DNA of 64,000 nucleotides. Source: Alentia gelatinosa (lineage: Eukaryota > Annelida > Polychaeta > Phyllodocida > Polynoidae). Positions 12,118-23,089 of the stretch are shown piece by piece. The notes beneath the pieces are model-generated. The model made no database searches. It worked only from the letters and a program-made list of their open reading frames with translations, and was not told where the DNA came from. The stretch spans positions 12,919,298 through 12,983,297 of the forward strand of contig OX465583.1 of the NCBI GenBank assembly GCA_950022655.1. The letters are read 5' to 3'. The first letter of the stretch is position 1. Each line of letters begins with the position of its first letter. A program made the translations under genes and the position numbers.

Positions 12118-12450
12118 GGCAGAAATGACAGTTTTTCCACTTTTTCAATGAAATTCTTGTTTTCATTTCCAGATGTAAAATACGTGGCGCTATACACTTC
12201 TGCCCAAAAAAAAGAAGCTTTCATTTCCAGTTTATACCATTTGTGTTCTTGTGTAAAACGAAGATAATGTATAAATTGGATCTAATTTACTGCAATAAAA
12301 CAGTAGTTTGAACGTTCCCACTCCTCCATTCAGCCCAAGTCCATGGACAACACCTTTGTGTTTTCAATGTTTTCTCGGGTCTCTCTGAGGCAGTAACTTC
12401 CACATTTAAAATATCTCCACTTTTTTCCCTGACTCCAACTAACATCCCTG
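12118..12450 (+). mobile_element. GATGTCAGTT-family MITE
   Basis: It starts AGAAATGACAGTTTTTCC and ends CCAACTAACATCCCTGG. Internal landmarks shared with the other copies are CTTGTGTAAAACGAAG, TTGAACGTTCCCACTCC, GTGTTTTCAATGTTTTCTC and CTGAGGCAGTAACTTCCACA. The short inverted ends and lack of coding capacity fit a non-autonomous DNA transposon. hAT-type is possible from the CAGGG-like termini. Confidence 0.7.
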
Positions 12451-12692
12451 GTACTAAGGCGTCGGTGTCTATGTGGCCGTTTCTCATTTAAATCGATTTC
12501 ATTCAGTTGGTAAAATGTAATAATTTTGATGACATCCCCACCCACCCCATCTTCAGTCTCCCCGCCCAATATAGAGCCCAATATCCCTGGTACTAAGGAG
12601 TCGATGTCTATGTGGCCGTTTTATAGTTTAAAACTATAAGGCATGTTTTCACTCAGTTGGTAAAATATAATAATTTTACTGACATCTCTGTC
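12443..12692 (+). repeat. direct duplication around a minisatellite fragment
   Basis: Two copies of a segment of about 95-105 bp lie at 12443-12535 and 12583-12689. Both run from ATCCCTGGTACTAAGG through TATGTGGCCGTTT to CAGTTGGTAAAAT and GACATC. Between them, 12537-12582 is one unit of the 9-kb minisatellite (CAGTCTCCCCGCCCAATATA). The minisatellite unit has therefore travelled with, or been captured by, this repeat. Confidence 0.7.
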
Positions 12693-12699
12693 GTCAGAT

Positions 12700-13560
12700 G
12701 GTCAGTATTGCTCCGTGACTCCCCACAAACCGCTGGTGTCTGCATCACGTGCCGACCTGCACACCTAAATGGCAGCTTGGCAATTTGGGGACTTGTTAAT
12801 TTTGGATAATTTCGCCGCTTCCCACCATTTCCATGTGACATGTTTACTGTTAGAGTGCACTGGCGACCCGCCCACCTTGCGCGTGTCTCAAAGGCCATGC
12901 TGTGTGAGGGACGGGGGGAGGAGGTTGTTCACTCTCCCCCCAGATCTTTCATGGTGCCTGCGCTGGCTTAATCTCTGCCCCAACCCAGTGACGACATACG
13001 CTGGTTCTCAGGGTATCCACTAAGGACAGGGGGAACCAGCCAACATTTCAGATCCAAAACAAGGCAAATGTCAAAAGTTATATACAAGTCAAACAACTTA
13101 TAAAGGAGCTTCACAGACAATCCAGCTGTTTATTTTTCAGACTTAAACCATTTTATGATGTGAATCCACGATTTATTAGACTGCCCCTTCAAGTGAGCAC
13201 ATGTGTTATGTTTACAAACAAAACCCTGCAACACATGCACTATGGAGTTGTCCCATTACACTAATTCCATATAAGGAATACAGTAGACCGAGTAGCCAAT
13301 GACTGCATTCGCAGCAAACCCCGACCTTGACCCTAACCTCCTTACATGATATTTTCTAGCGCCTTGGGACGGCTCTGCAGTCGAGAGTTGACCTACAATC
13401 TAATGGGCCACAACCACCCTCCATGAGGTGCCTTCCACTGAAGAAAATAATCCCTGTGACTATCTATATCTGATTTGACATAAAAAATAATAGAAATGAG
13501 TGTATAGTATTACCATATGAATATGTTCATTTCTATTTATAACTAGAATACAAAGTACCC
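12700..13560. other. unique DNA with a GC-rich patch
   Basis: The part from 12840 to 13020 is moderately GC-rich with an 84-codon ORF lacking motifs. No repeat was recognised. Confidence 0.35.
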
Positions 13561-13564
13561 CCAA

Positions 13565-13680
13565 AAGCCCTCAGAATTTAGGATATTTCATAAACTGGCC
13601 AAACAGGCAGGTTGTGGCAGAGATATAAGCGGCCACAGGAAGTAGAGCGCAAGATCTCTGCTGGGAGAGTGGAGGTTGTT
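13565..13680 (+). pseudogene. protein-like segment, copy 1 of 2
   Basis: The + frame through 13597-13670 reads QTGRLWQRYKRPQEVERKIS followed by AGRV. A diverged copy at 18690-18905 on the other strand reads QTGRSVQRYMRLQEVERRIS followed by ARRV in the corresponding frame. Conservation of the frame with mostly conservative substitutions suggests both derive from a coding sequence. Upstream, AGAATTTAGGATATTT is also shared. Downstream the sequence passes into purine-rich simple repeat. The family is not recognised; it might be a fragment of a transposon protein. Confidence 0.4.
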
Positions 13681-13930
13681 GTGGAGGGTGTAGGGGGCAG
13701 AGAGGGGGAGGTTGTTGTGGAGGGTGTAGGGGGGGCAGAGCGGGGGTGGGTCGTGGTGGTACGTCGAGCACGTACAGCGCGCATCGCGGGGCAGCTGCAT
13801 GACAGGAGGCTGATTACTGTGGTCATAATAACCCCACCCCCGAGCGCACCCTATCCACACCCCCCCCCCTCCACAGCACCCTCCACACACCCCCCTCCAC
13901 ACCTCGTCGTCGCCAACCTCAGCGGCCGTA
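13665..13930. repeat. purine/pyrimidine-biased low-complexity DNA
   Basis: GGAGGTTGTTGTGGAGGGTG occurs twice in tandem (13670-13735), and a CCCCCTCCACACACCCC tract lies at 13855-13905. ORFs on both strands across this stretch come from the bias. Confidence 0.6.
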
Positions 13931-13934
13931 CCCC

Positions 13935-14582
13935 AAACCCTCCTCACTCACCAACTAGTGGCCATCCATTTTTATTTATTTATTTATTTTAATTTTTTGG
14001 CATTCAAGTGGTAGCTGCGCCTGATATACTACATGCCACCTCTCCACTGCATCCTAAAAAAATTCTTTTCAATTTCCTTTATTGGTACTTTAAACATTAC
14101 TTTCAGCAGTTATATCATTTAAAGGAGTTGGGACACACATACCAATAAGGATGGAAACCTGTCACCAATGGTCTGGTTTACTGGTTTTCGTCAGGTGCCA
14201 TTCAAAATATAATTGGTGACAAGCAAGCTTATAACCTCCTCCACACAGCTTCACATAGGAATTCACATCACAAGAAAGAAAACACCTCTATTTCTTTTCT
14301 TAAAAAAGAAACAGATACAATCATGTTTACGCACGAAGACCCATATACAGCGGTGTGTAGTTCAGTGGCTGTGGCAGTCACAGGTTGGATATTATCGTCA
14401 TTGAGATGTAGCGGGGTCTCCGCTCTGTTCACCGACGTTTATTGCGCCCAGCCTTCATCAGGGCCTTCATGAACGTCGCTCGTGTTTAATGGGGCGTGGA
14501 GTGGAGGTAGGACACGGAGCCGTGACCACACGTGGCCTGTCACGCGCAGAACCCCAACCCGCCACCCCGGAGGGGTTAAGTA
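13935..14582. other. non-coding DNA with a GAAAC-type element end
   Basis: ATTT repeats occur at 13972-13992. At about 14432-14472 the minus strand reads CCTGATGAAGGCTGGGCGCA followed by ATAAACG. This resembles the CTGANGAAG...GAAAC motif at 22220 and 54164, so a decayed copy of that element may be present. The rest is unremarkable. Confidence 0.35.
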
Positions 14583-15830
14583 CGGGGGATGGGGTGAGGT
14601 CAGGGGGTGAGGGGATGGAGGTGTGTGTCTAGTATGGGTGAGGTATAGGGTGAGGGTAGGGGGTGAGGGGATGGAGGTGTGTGTCTAGTATGGGTGAGGT
14701 ATAGGGTGAGGGTAGGGGGTGAGGGTATGGAGGTGTGTGTCTAGTATAGGTGAGGTATAGTGTGAGGGTATGGAGGTGTGTGTCTAGTATGGATGAGGTA
14801 TAGGGTGAGGGTAGGGGTGAGGGTATGGAGGTGTGTGTCTAGTATGGATGAGGTATAGGGTGAGGGTGTGGAGGTGTGTGTCTAGTATGGATGAGGTATA
14901 GGATGAGGGCAGGGGGTGAGGGTATGGAGGTGTGTGTCTGGTATGGATGAGGTATAGGATGAGGGCAGGGGGTGAGGGTGTGGAGGTGTGTATCTGGTAT
15001 GGGTGAGGTATATGGTGAAAGCAGGGGGTGAGGGTATGGAGGTGTGTGTCTGGTATGGGTGAGGTATAGGGTGAGGGTATGGAGGTGTGTGTCTGGTATG
15101 GGTGAGGTATAGGGTGAGGGTGTGGAGGTGTGTGTCTGGTATGGATGAGGTATAGGATGAGGGCAGGGGGTGAGGGTGTGGAGGTGTGTATCTGGTATGG
15201 GTGAGGTATATGGTGAAAGCAGGGGGTGAGGGTATGGAGGTGTGTGTCTGGTATGGGTGAGGTATAGGGTGAGGGTATGGAGGTGTGTGTCTGGTATGGG
15301 TGAGGTATAGGGTGAGGGTGTGGAGGTGTGTGTCTAGTATGGGTGAGGTATAGGGTGAGGGCAGGGGGTGAGGGTGTGGAGGTGTGTATCTGGTATGGGT
15401 GAGGTATATGGTGAAAGCAGGGGGTGAGGGTATGGAGGTGTGTGTCTAGTATGGGTGAGGTATAGGGTGAGGGTAGGGGGTGAGGGTATGGAGGTGTGTG
15501 TCTAGTATGGGTGAGGTATAGGGTGAGGGTAGGGGATGAGGGTATGGAGATGTGTGTCTAGTATGGATGAAGTATAGGGTGAGGGTGTGGAGGTGTGTGT
15601 CTAGTATGGGTGAGGTATAGGGTGAGGGCAGGGGGTGAGGGTGTGGAGGTGTGTGTCTAGTATGGATGAGGTATAGGATGAGGGCAGGGGGTGAGGGCAG
15701 GTGGTGAGGGTATGGAGGTGTGTGTCTAGTATGTGTGGGGTGAGGGCACGGGGTAAGGGTGTGGATATATGGGGTGAGGGCAGGGGGTGCGGGGTGAGGG
15801 TGTGGAGGTGTGTGCCTAGACTGGCCCCAG
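14583..15830. repeat. G-rich minisatellite
   Basis: More than 20 degenerate units of about 43-62 bp are built from GGGTGAGGTATAGGGTGAGG, then GTATGGAGGTGTGTGTCTAG and TATG. Higher-order pairs occur, with long and short unit types alternating. The array abuts the CTAGACTGG end of the interspersed repeat at 15815. The C-rich strand gives a Pro/His-rich 133-codon ORF that is a repeat artefact. Confidence 0.9.
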
Positions 15831-15960
15831 TCCCTATATACCTCCAACTATCCCACCCCTCCTCTCCACGATACAGGTTCCTGGACCAGTCACACTGTAA
15901 TATACCTTATCTTGATTTTGTTTAATTATGAATGTCCATAATCAAAGACTCGAGCAAGTC
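15815..15960 (+). repeat. CTAGACTGG/AGCAAGTCTA element
   Basis: The left end is CTAGACTGGCCCCAGTCCCT and the right end is CATAATCAAAGACTCGAGCA followed by AGTCTA. The same ends occur at 39535-39732 and, reversed, at 47698-48625 and 55348-55835. Partial copies are at 24638 and 25445. The outermost bases CTAGACT and AGTCTA are inverted, which suggests a short-TIR element. Confidence 0.7.
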
Positions 15961-15964
15961 TACC

Positions 15965-16826
15965 CTCTGGACCATCCTGTCCCGTATACCCAAAAGGTCA
16001 CACACACATATAGATACAAATAAATAATTACAAGGGAATAAACTCAACAAAACCATTATATTCCTTTTAAAATTATTCCAAAATAGTTTCCTAGCCTATG
16101 ATATATCAGATAATCTATACCAAAATTATTGTTAAATTTCTTTTTATATATTATAATATATACCTATGCTGGTATTAAAGTCACAAATATACTCAGCTCT
16201 CCTATAGTATAGGTATTATTGTCATACCGCACCGTCTGCGGGCATGGAAATAGATACATAGAACATACTGTCAATACGCAATCGAGGATAATTGAAAATT
16301 GGTATCTTCCAATTCGTATACAGTTGACATGCGCAAGGGGTGCGCATTACTTGCACGGATGGGGAACGGGTGGGGAGACAAACAGCGCGTTGCCATGGAT
16401 ACTAGAGGTTCGCGTGGAAGCGGCGGCTGGCGTGCCTTGACGTTCTCCTCTCCATGCACAGGTTTAGTCTATCCGTCTCTAGAGTACGGTGACGGAAACT
16501 GTGTATGGGGATTGGTCCTCCCTTAGGGAACAATAGGACATTCCTTCTATGTTTTGTAAATGTGTAGGGGAACTGATGTCCTCCCTCAGGGAATAATAGG
16601 ACGTTCCTGCTATGTCTAAGAACAGTCTTGTAAGTGTCCATCTGGGATCAGACTTCCAATGGCGGCCAAAGATGTGTCAGTAGTTAACTGACACGTATCT
16701 GCAGTGTTGACCTGTGGTGGCTGCGTGGATGAAGGGAATGTGTGCTCAGATTCTGTATTGCTTGTCATCTAACCAAGTTCTTGCCATGTGATGATGCATC
16801 AATATGGTTCTCAAGCGATGGACTGA
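15965..16826. other. non-coding DNA with a small GC-rich patch
   Basis: A patch at 16320-16460 contains GTTGCCATGGATAC (16389-16402), similar to an RFX X-box with two mismatches in the right half. CATGYTTTG- and GGAATAATAGGAC-like segments repeat at about 16522-16560 and 16585-16625. No gene was recognised. Confidence 0.35.
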
Positions 16827-17204
16827 GGCCACTAAAAAAAATAAATTTTCTCATCACCAAGCCATGAAAAATATGACGAGGGCGCTTTTTTTTTTTTTTT
16901 TTTTTTTGGCTATATCAAAGATGGCAGACATACAGTAAAACCCTGCATAAGCGGACACCCTCCGATCCGGGCCAAAGTGGCTGCTTACATGGGGTGTCTG
17001 CTTACGTGGGGTTTCCAGATTTTGACTGGCTATACATTTAATGCATCCCTGACATCAGGAGCTTTAATTTGATACTAAATACAGATACACTTCATAAGTT
17101 CTATCAAGGTTCATCTATTTAAAAAAAATAAAATCTTTTAAAATCGTTTTTTCTGATGCGCGCGGTGATGAGAAACAAGTTTGTTTTTTTTAGTGGCCTT
17201 ATAA
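16827..17204. mobile_element. TIR element with pogo-like core
   Basis: The ends are inverted: AGGCCACTAAAAAAAATAAA with TTCTCATCACC on the left, and GGTGATGAGAAACAAG with TTTTTTTTAGTGGCCT on the right. A T run of about 22 lies at 16887-16908. At 16934-17030 an ACAGTAAAACCCTGCATAAG segment and a TGTCTGCTTACGTGGGG segment match the pogo-like repeats at 48701. A related right half is at 34567-34805. Confidence 0.65.
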
Positions 17205-17210
17205 TATATA

Positions 17211-17400
17211 GAACTGGATTGAGAATCATATAAATACTCAATACTCCACGAGTTTGGATGCGCTGCAATCTTCATCAAGGCAAAGCAGAGTGACGATTAT
17301 GGGGCATCCAAAGGAGTGGAGTATTGTGTATTTTACGATTCAAGTGCTGTTCTGGGTGGATCTCACCCCTTTCAGTGACATTGAATAGCATCACAATATC
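17211..17400 (+). repeat. two-module foldback, tail truncated
   Basis: The hairpin runs from GAACTGGATTGAGAATCATA to TTTTACGATTCAAGTGCTGTT. The arms contain AATACTCCACGAGTTTGGAT and the loop contains AAGGCAAAGCAGAGTGAC (17277-17294). The tail begins GATCTCACCCCTTT and then fades. Sister copies are at 56815 and 58607. Confidence 0.75.
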
Positions 17401-18504
17401 AGAATAATTCAAATTACTTAGCCAATCCATACACACATCCAAATCCAGCTCGGTTGGGACTTACGTGTTTGAAACAAGATTAGGTCTATTTATCATCTTC
17501 CCAACTTTCGGTGTACATTGTACTCTCTAGAATTTACATGTGCCATGTTAAAACAATAGAAGTAGAGCCCCACGAGTAGCTTTATACACTGTTAGATATA
17601 CTTCATGCAACTCGTATCATTGACCCCTGATATCTCTATGAATCATATCTGTCAGTGAGATAAGCAGCAAAAAATGCTAAGTTTGTTTTTATTTAATCTC
17701 AATGAGATTTCAAAAGGTTTTGATTATTCTCATACCTGATACCACTACTCTAATAACTCTTCCCCTTGGGCTTAATTATGACAGGTTTCCAATTTTCCGA
17801 GAAAATCCACTTTTTCATTTTTAGTATATAGAATTCCTTTTCCTTGTATAAGCTGAATAGTTGAAGCATTCAAACCCAAATATAGCGAAAAGATTAATAA
17901 GAGTTGAGTAATAATCTCTTGAAAATGTTTATCCATATCACCAGAATGATATCTATGACACAATTTACTCTATTAGTAAGATAGAGCATGACTGAAAATC
18001 TAAGTAACCTGACCATGTGATATCCTTCTTTGAGAACTTTTTACCCCTGTGGTCGACCCTATTAAGTCATAGCTAATCTCTGTCTTGAAGTTAGTCGCTG
18101 TAAGTAAACTTCCTGCATGCACATTACACTTACAGCCTTTTTATTACTTCAGAACATAATAAAATTCACCAGATCCTGGTTTGAGTGTGTTGATAATTGC
18201 TAGATTAACTTTCAAGGCGATTCCATTCTGAGGTTCTGATATTTGGCCCTCTTTATCTGATATTATACGTTTCATTGTTCATGTTAAAGAAATATCACAT
18301 AATTTAGATAAGCTATACCATCTGCATTGTTCATAAACACATTATCGTCATTCTCTCCAGTGGCACATTTCTCCTTGACACTGTAAACACCTGTTGGAAC
18401 TTCCTTGATTTGTTTTCCGATGTACAAAATATGCTCCATATCATAGAGGAAACCTATGCGTCCAAAACGTCTTATTTCTATAAAATTGGAGTTGGAGTAC
18501 CACT
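17401..18504. other. AT-rich unique DNA
   Basis: No coding region or repeat was recognised. Only short ORFs (63 codons or fewer) are present. Confidence 0.5.
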
Positions 18505-18668
18505 TTTTACTTTGTTTTTACATTATTCTATATTATTTACATAGCCTAGTAAGGGACCAGTAAGTGATTTCCACATGAACAAGGCTACTTTGTTTTTACA
18601 TTATTTTACATTATTTACATAGTCTAGTAAGGGACCAGTAAGTGATCTTCACATGGACACCAGGCCTT
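18505..18668 (+). repeat. two-unit tandem duplication
   Basis: Two units of about 80 bp share ACTTTGTTTTTACATTATT, TTATTTACATAG and CTAGTAAGGGACCAGTAAGT. They differ by a few substitutions and a short indel, so the duplication is fairly recent. Confidence 0.75.
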
Positions 18669-18689
18669 TGAAGGGCGTATTATGTAATT

Positions 18690-18905
18690 AATAGGCAATT
18701 ATCATGTGTTTGAAGAGCTTGTGTTAGGTAAAGAGATCCCTCTGATGGCGATATGCCTTTGACTGACAGGGCCGATCATCTGCACTCTCCTAGCAGAGAT
18801 CCTGCGCTCTACCTCCTGCAGCCGCATGTATCTCTGCACCGACCTACCTGTTTGGGTCAAAATCTGTCCCGCCTGCCAGGTTTTCAAATATCCTAAATTC
18901 TGACT
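18690..18905 (-). pseudogene. protein-like segment, copy 2 of 2
   Basis: The minus frame of 61 codons begins MKTWQAGQILTQTGRSVQRY and continues MRLQEVERRISARRVQM. It aligns in frame with 13565-13680. Upstream on the minus strand both copies share AGAATTTAGGATATTT. Basic and glutamine-rich residues predominate, as in a short helical DNA- or RNA-binding segment, but no domain is recognised. A pogo-like MITE lies immediately beyond it at 18931. Confidence 0.4.
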
Positions 18906-18930
18906 GGTTTTTGAAGTATTTTGTATTCTA

Positions 18931-19079
18931 CAGTAGAACCCCGCCTAATGGACGGACACTCCGCATTAACGGACACCTTTGCTCGGAACGGTTCCCTCTA
19001 TTAGATGTTTATTTTAACCCAGTGTAAGCAGTCACACCAGATCGGAACGGAGTGTGTCCGCTTGCGCGGGGTTCTACTG
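18931..19079. mobile_element. solo pogo-like MITE with TA duplication
   Basis: The element begins CAGTAGAACCCCGC and ends GCGGGGTTCTACTG, a near-perfect 14-bp inverted repeat. It is flanked on both sides by TA (18929-18930 and 19080-19081). CAG...CTG ends with a TA duplication fit the Tc1/mariner/pogo superfamily. It is 149 bp long with no coding capacity. Internal inverted GGACACTCCGC and CGGAGTGTGTCCGC segments extend the terminal repeat. Confidence 0.85.
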
Positions 19080-19099
19080 TACATGTATATAGAGTATCG

Positions 19100-19399
19100 T
19101 AAAACTGGATGAGGTTTAATCTTGTCCACCATATTCCACGACTGGAGTTTGGCATAGTGACTTCATGAGGTGAAGCCGAGTGAAGTCAGGAGCCAAAACT
19201 CCAGGAGTGGAATACGGTGGCCAAGATTAAAACGAATCAGGTTTTGATTTTATCCTACCCTGTCTCCTCGATTTTGGAATATTACATGATAACAATGCTG
19301 TATGCCACTAGTGGCATATAAAACTCCGTATGCCAGTCAGCGTGGCATACGGAAACCCAATGGTAAGCCTATGGGATTTTATATTAGGGGTAGGATAAA
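19100..19399 (+). repeat. two-module foldback element
   Basis: The hairpin (about 19105-19240) has arms with CCACCATATTCCACGACTGG and CCAGGAGTGGAATACGGTGG. Its loop GAGGTGAAGCCGAGTGA lies at 19167-19183. The tail runs from TTTTATCCTACCC (19248-19260) to GGGGTAGGATAAA (19387-19399) and contains GGTAAGCCTATGGG. Tail interior also has the palindromic TGCCACTAGTGGCA. Confidence 0.85.
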
Positions 19400-20880
19400 T
19401 GCACTTTGTCGACAAGGATTTTCCCTTGTTTGATGTCGGTCGTTTTATTTAAAAACGAGTAAAAAAAAGTAGTACCTACGGCGAGTTAGAACCTCAATTC
19501 TCCTTCATACTTCTACCAAGGTAAGTATTCGGATAATTATCCATTCATATGGTAAATTGTATACACGCATTTCTGTTACTTGTTATTTCAAACCAGACAT
19601 AGTCGTAGGGATTCCTTTCTTCAGTGGAAAGAACCTAATAAGTTGTTTGACATTCATAACGTTTGACAGTTGCCTTGTTTTGAATCCGAAAAGTTGGCTA
19701 GTTCCCCCTATTCTTAGTGGGTACCCTGGGAACCAGCACTGGGTTGAGGCAGAGATTAGCAAGCGTTAGCACCGCAAAAGATCTGGGAGGAGAGTGGATT
19801 ATCAGATATCTGCAGATCAGTTATCACATGTATGGTCTCGGTATGCCACGCCGTGTGAGTACGATTGACTAATGTGTTATCGGCAGACCATTCATTTGAC
19901 TGTGTTTGTCTGGTCTGTGTAAGATAACATGTTGGTAATGTGCATATTACAAACTATAACGTGTTATCGCCGATCATTAGATGAGGTCAGGTGTTATCTC
20001 ATGGGGATAGCCACAGATAGATCCGATAAGGTCGGGACCCTTTATCTTTTCTACTTTCATTTCCCCCTTCTTCCTTTTATTATCTTTTTTTTATTTGTTC
20101 ATAAATTCATCACTCGGATGATCTTCCATTTACAGCTTTCAGTTAGGATAGCAGTTATTGTTGGATCATGGTAATATACTTTAGATATATTAATATAATG
20201 TATATTACATATATTTATCTCGGATACTCTGTAGAATAAATCCAAATTAAGAGTCAGTAAACCCACAAACTCCCAATGAAGTAAATCAGACACACTTGAA
20301 AACAGTTTAGGAAGCCCACTTCGAGCTTCTGCAATGCCGACGTTTCGGAGGGTTAGTCCTTCTTAGGGGCAAGAATACAGCAACAACCTATAGAATAAAG
20401 TAATATGATATAATATAGTATGTATGTATATAACTACATTTAATACTACCCACCAACTTATGCGACATGAGATGTGTCTTGAATATATAGATAGATGAAA
20501 CCTCAGATAGCAGATGTGTAGTACACTTAGAGTTTTCCTTAATTGATATGGTTTTCCGGACTTCATATGATACTTATTTACCACTGAAGTAGCCTATACT
20601 TGATTTGTGAAGCGACTGATTAATCTCCCTTAGAAACAAGTTTTACTAGTAGCCTCTTTAATGTCCTCATCTCGCTCTTTCCGGAAATTTTGGCCTCAAT
20701 ATTATGATAACTTTTGTTTTTATCTCAGCTGCATTCTAGCAACTTCTTCAAACCCTTCGTACAAAGTTGTGGGTGTCACCTATTTCATCGTTTATTTCTT
20801 CTAACTTATAGCGGATAAAATTATTCCCATTAGAAATTCAAGGGAAATATTGAAAACTGTTTATTCGGTCTAAACCAAAG
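19400..20880. other. AT-rich DNA with a GAAACG-type element end
   Basis: At about 20325-20372 the minus strand reads CCCTAAGAAGGACTAACCCT followed by CCGAAACGTCGGCATTG. This motif type recurs in the window (22220, 54164) and resembles the ends of some retroelements. No ORF above about 80 codons is convincing. Confidence 0.4.
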
Positions 20881-20926
20881 TCTAATTGAACAAATTGGAC
20901 GTTAAACTACCCAAACAAAAACAAAC
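20881..20926 (+). repeat. SINE 3'-tail fragment
   Basis: CTAATTGAACAAATTGGACG continues as TTAAACTACCCAAACAAA. The same short tail occurs alone at 30268, 36992 and 55692. Only the last 45 bases or so of the SINE are present, as expected from extreme 5' truncation during retroposition. Confidence 0.65.
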
Positions 20927-21500
20927 GATTCAAGTTCTCGTTTTTCGGAAAAGTTGCATGCTTTATCCAAAATTGGACAATATTTTTTAGAGTGGTCGTG
21001 CAAGCGGTGGGCGTTAGATGTTTTACACTTCGTCGTTGAATCAAATAGTGAAACCTGTTCGAAATTTAGACTTAACCTTAAATGGTTGGCTGGACCAGTA
21101 TTATGTTCCACCTCCTAGGGAAATCTTGACTGTCGTATTATGTTTACAAGTGACGGGCACCTCGTGAAAGCGGTTCATCTGAATTTACCGCTATCAGGCA
21201 GCTAGCGCAGTCCTGCCACCTGGAGAGAAAAACGGGAAGCAGGACACTGTAGTTCTTGAAACTACCACCAGGTAACGCCTCAGTGTTCATTCGCCAGGCA
21301 TAGTTAGTGTTCTGAACACCAGGTGGCTCCACTGGTTTGCCAGGTCCCGCAACAGTTTAACAGGACGACATCAGAGCTCCTTTATGATCATTTTACTGAA
21401 GTGATGTGTTAGAATGGGGTAGGAGCGTGATAAAGTCTTTATTAGGCAGCGCATGTACAAATCACGTGTGTTAGATCGTGCTTTAGTACAGGGTTACCGT
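20927..21500. other. unique DNA
   Basis: Nothing recognised beyond short ORFs (62-69 codons). Confidence 0.4.
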
Positions 21501-21504
21501 AGCC

Positions 21505-21627
21505 AAACATACATTTCCACAACAGATATTATAGGACGAGGCTTAAACACCTCCACTGCGGCCGACGCTACCTTGAATTTGACCAGAATTGATCTGACAC
21601 CAGCCTGTTGCCATGTTATATATGTTA

Positions 21628-21686
<59 letters not shown>

Positions 21687-21712
21687 TAAAAAAATACATT
21701 TCCACAACAGTC
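21505..21712. repeat. (TA)n microsatellite between short direct repeats
   Basis: A TA dinucleotide tract of about 50 bases occupies 21630-21682. ACATTTCCACAACAG flanks it on both sides (21509 and 21693), about 180 bp apart. ACGCTACCTTGAA at 21563 is a motif that recurs at 22022, 53099, 53126 and 61748, which suggests a further low-copy repeat family. Confidence 0.75.
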
Positions 21713-22139
21713 GATCATCATTTACCCTTACTGAAAACAAGAAAATACGGCCCACAGCCCGGGCTGTGGTATTAACAGAACTATTCTTGTTATGTCTCCA
21801 GCACACTCAGAACAGGAGTAAGCGGGGAATGATTAGGAGTTAGCAGGGAATAATTAATTAGAAATATTTCAGAATATAGTCTATATTAACACCCTGCCTT
21901 GCCCCTGGTTAATTATATGTAAACTTCTGTATAACGCAGTAGGGGGTACTAATTAGGTGAAATATCATTAACTGCAGATCTGAATTAATAATACGTGGCA
22001 TATACACTTCTTAACACAGCCGATGCTACCTTGAAAAAAAATAAAATAACTGCAGATCTGGACGTGTAGTTCTCTCCACCACCACCAGGGGCAAGAGCGT
22101 CTATCAGGCATCTCCCAAGATGCATCATAAACATTTTTT
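21713..22139. other. unique DNA with a CTACCTTGAA motif
   Basis: CGATGCTACCTTGAAAAAAA occurs at 22020. GCAGATCTG occurs at 21974 and 22051. No gene was seen. Confidence 0.35.
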
Positions 22140-22385
22140 CCATTATTCCCATCTAACCCATGATAACCGGTAAGGGAGGGTAAATAAGGGGTGAGATCTC
22201 TCAGCCTAATCATTTAGCTACTAGCCCTGAAGAAGGCCACACAGGCCGAAACTTGTTGCAAAAACAGCTATTCATACCCACCAATTGGGAACTAAATGTA
22301 TACAAAAGGTACAACATTAAAAATCGTCAAACATATTCATGACATATTAACGGGCATGGTTTGTGGTAAACTTTGTACTCACTCA
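22140..22385 (+). mobile_element. retroelement-end-like repeat, copy 1
   Basis: It aligns with 54085-54320 over about 240 bp. Shared segments are AAGGGAGGGTAA, TCTCWCCCAAG/CTCAGCCTAA, GCTACTA, CTGAAGAAGGCC, CCGAAACTTGT, an AACATTAAAA stretch and GGTTTGTGGT. CTGANGAAG with a short complementary stem and CCGAAAC recalls hammerhead-ribozyme-like ends of Penelope-like elements. No reverse transcriptase is present, so the family assignment is tentative. Confidence 0.45.
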
Positions 22386-23088
22386 GATTCACATATAAAA
22401 GGTGGAGGCGGATATGAACGTTTGACAAATCCTGGTTATTGGTTGCCATAGGCCTTTGTCAGCTCATTATTGACAACGCTAATGAAGCATTGCTAGTTCC
22501 GCTGCTAATAAAGTATCCAGCTTCATCCGCTCTGCCCATACCCCCTGCTGTGATATAAATACAGGGCAGTGAATGCTCCATAAGATTTGATAAGGGACGA
22601 GATGTCAAAAAAAAAGAGAGAGATGTCAGGGGCGGTTATTTCTAGTCATTAATACATGCCGAGTTTTTCAGTAACATCTCCAAGATAAACGTAGAGGATC
22701 TGCTTACGTAGTCACAAAACGTAGAGTTTTGACGTCATTGGATATCGATCATGGTTTTAATTCAACATGTTCAGTAACTCATCAGATTGTATCCATCTTT
22801 TTTACTGGTCTCTGGGTTTGTATTGCGGAGGTTTTGCTGTAAACAGATGGCTTTGTTTATAAACACGTGGCGCCAATTCGTGTCACATAGATGTATATCG
22901 CCGAGTGCCTATTACTCACGGAACTCTCTGGGCGGGTCCCTATGTTGGTTTATTTAAATCCCCAGCTTTCATTAAAACTTATGCATAGCTAGATCTCTAC
23001 TAGATTTCTCTGAAGGTTTATTATAGACGGTCTGAATATCGTGCAGGAGTATAACAGATTGTGAATTCATGATAAATGTAGTTATCCC
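22386..23088. other. unique DNA
   Basis: No coding region or recognised repeat. A CpG-containing stretch at 22860-22940 is too short to call an island. Confidence 0.4.
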
Positions 23089-23089
23089 A

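Noticed and set aside
15446..15847. 133-codon His/Pro/Thr-rich minus ORF
   Set aside because: Product of the 14.6-15.8 kb minisatellite.
22227..22260. Functional hammerhead ribozyme
   Set aside because: Core strings are present, but the extra A beside stem II and no clear stems I and III mean I cannot call an active ribozyme.
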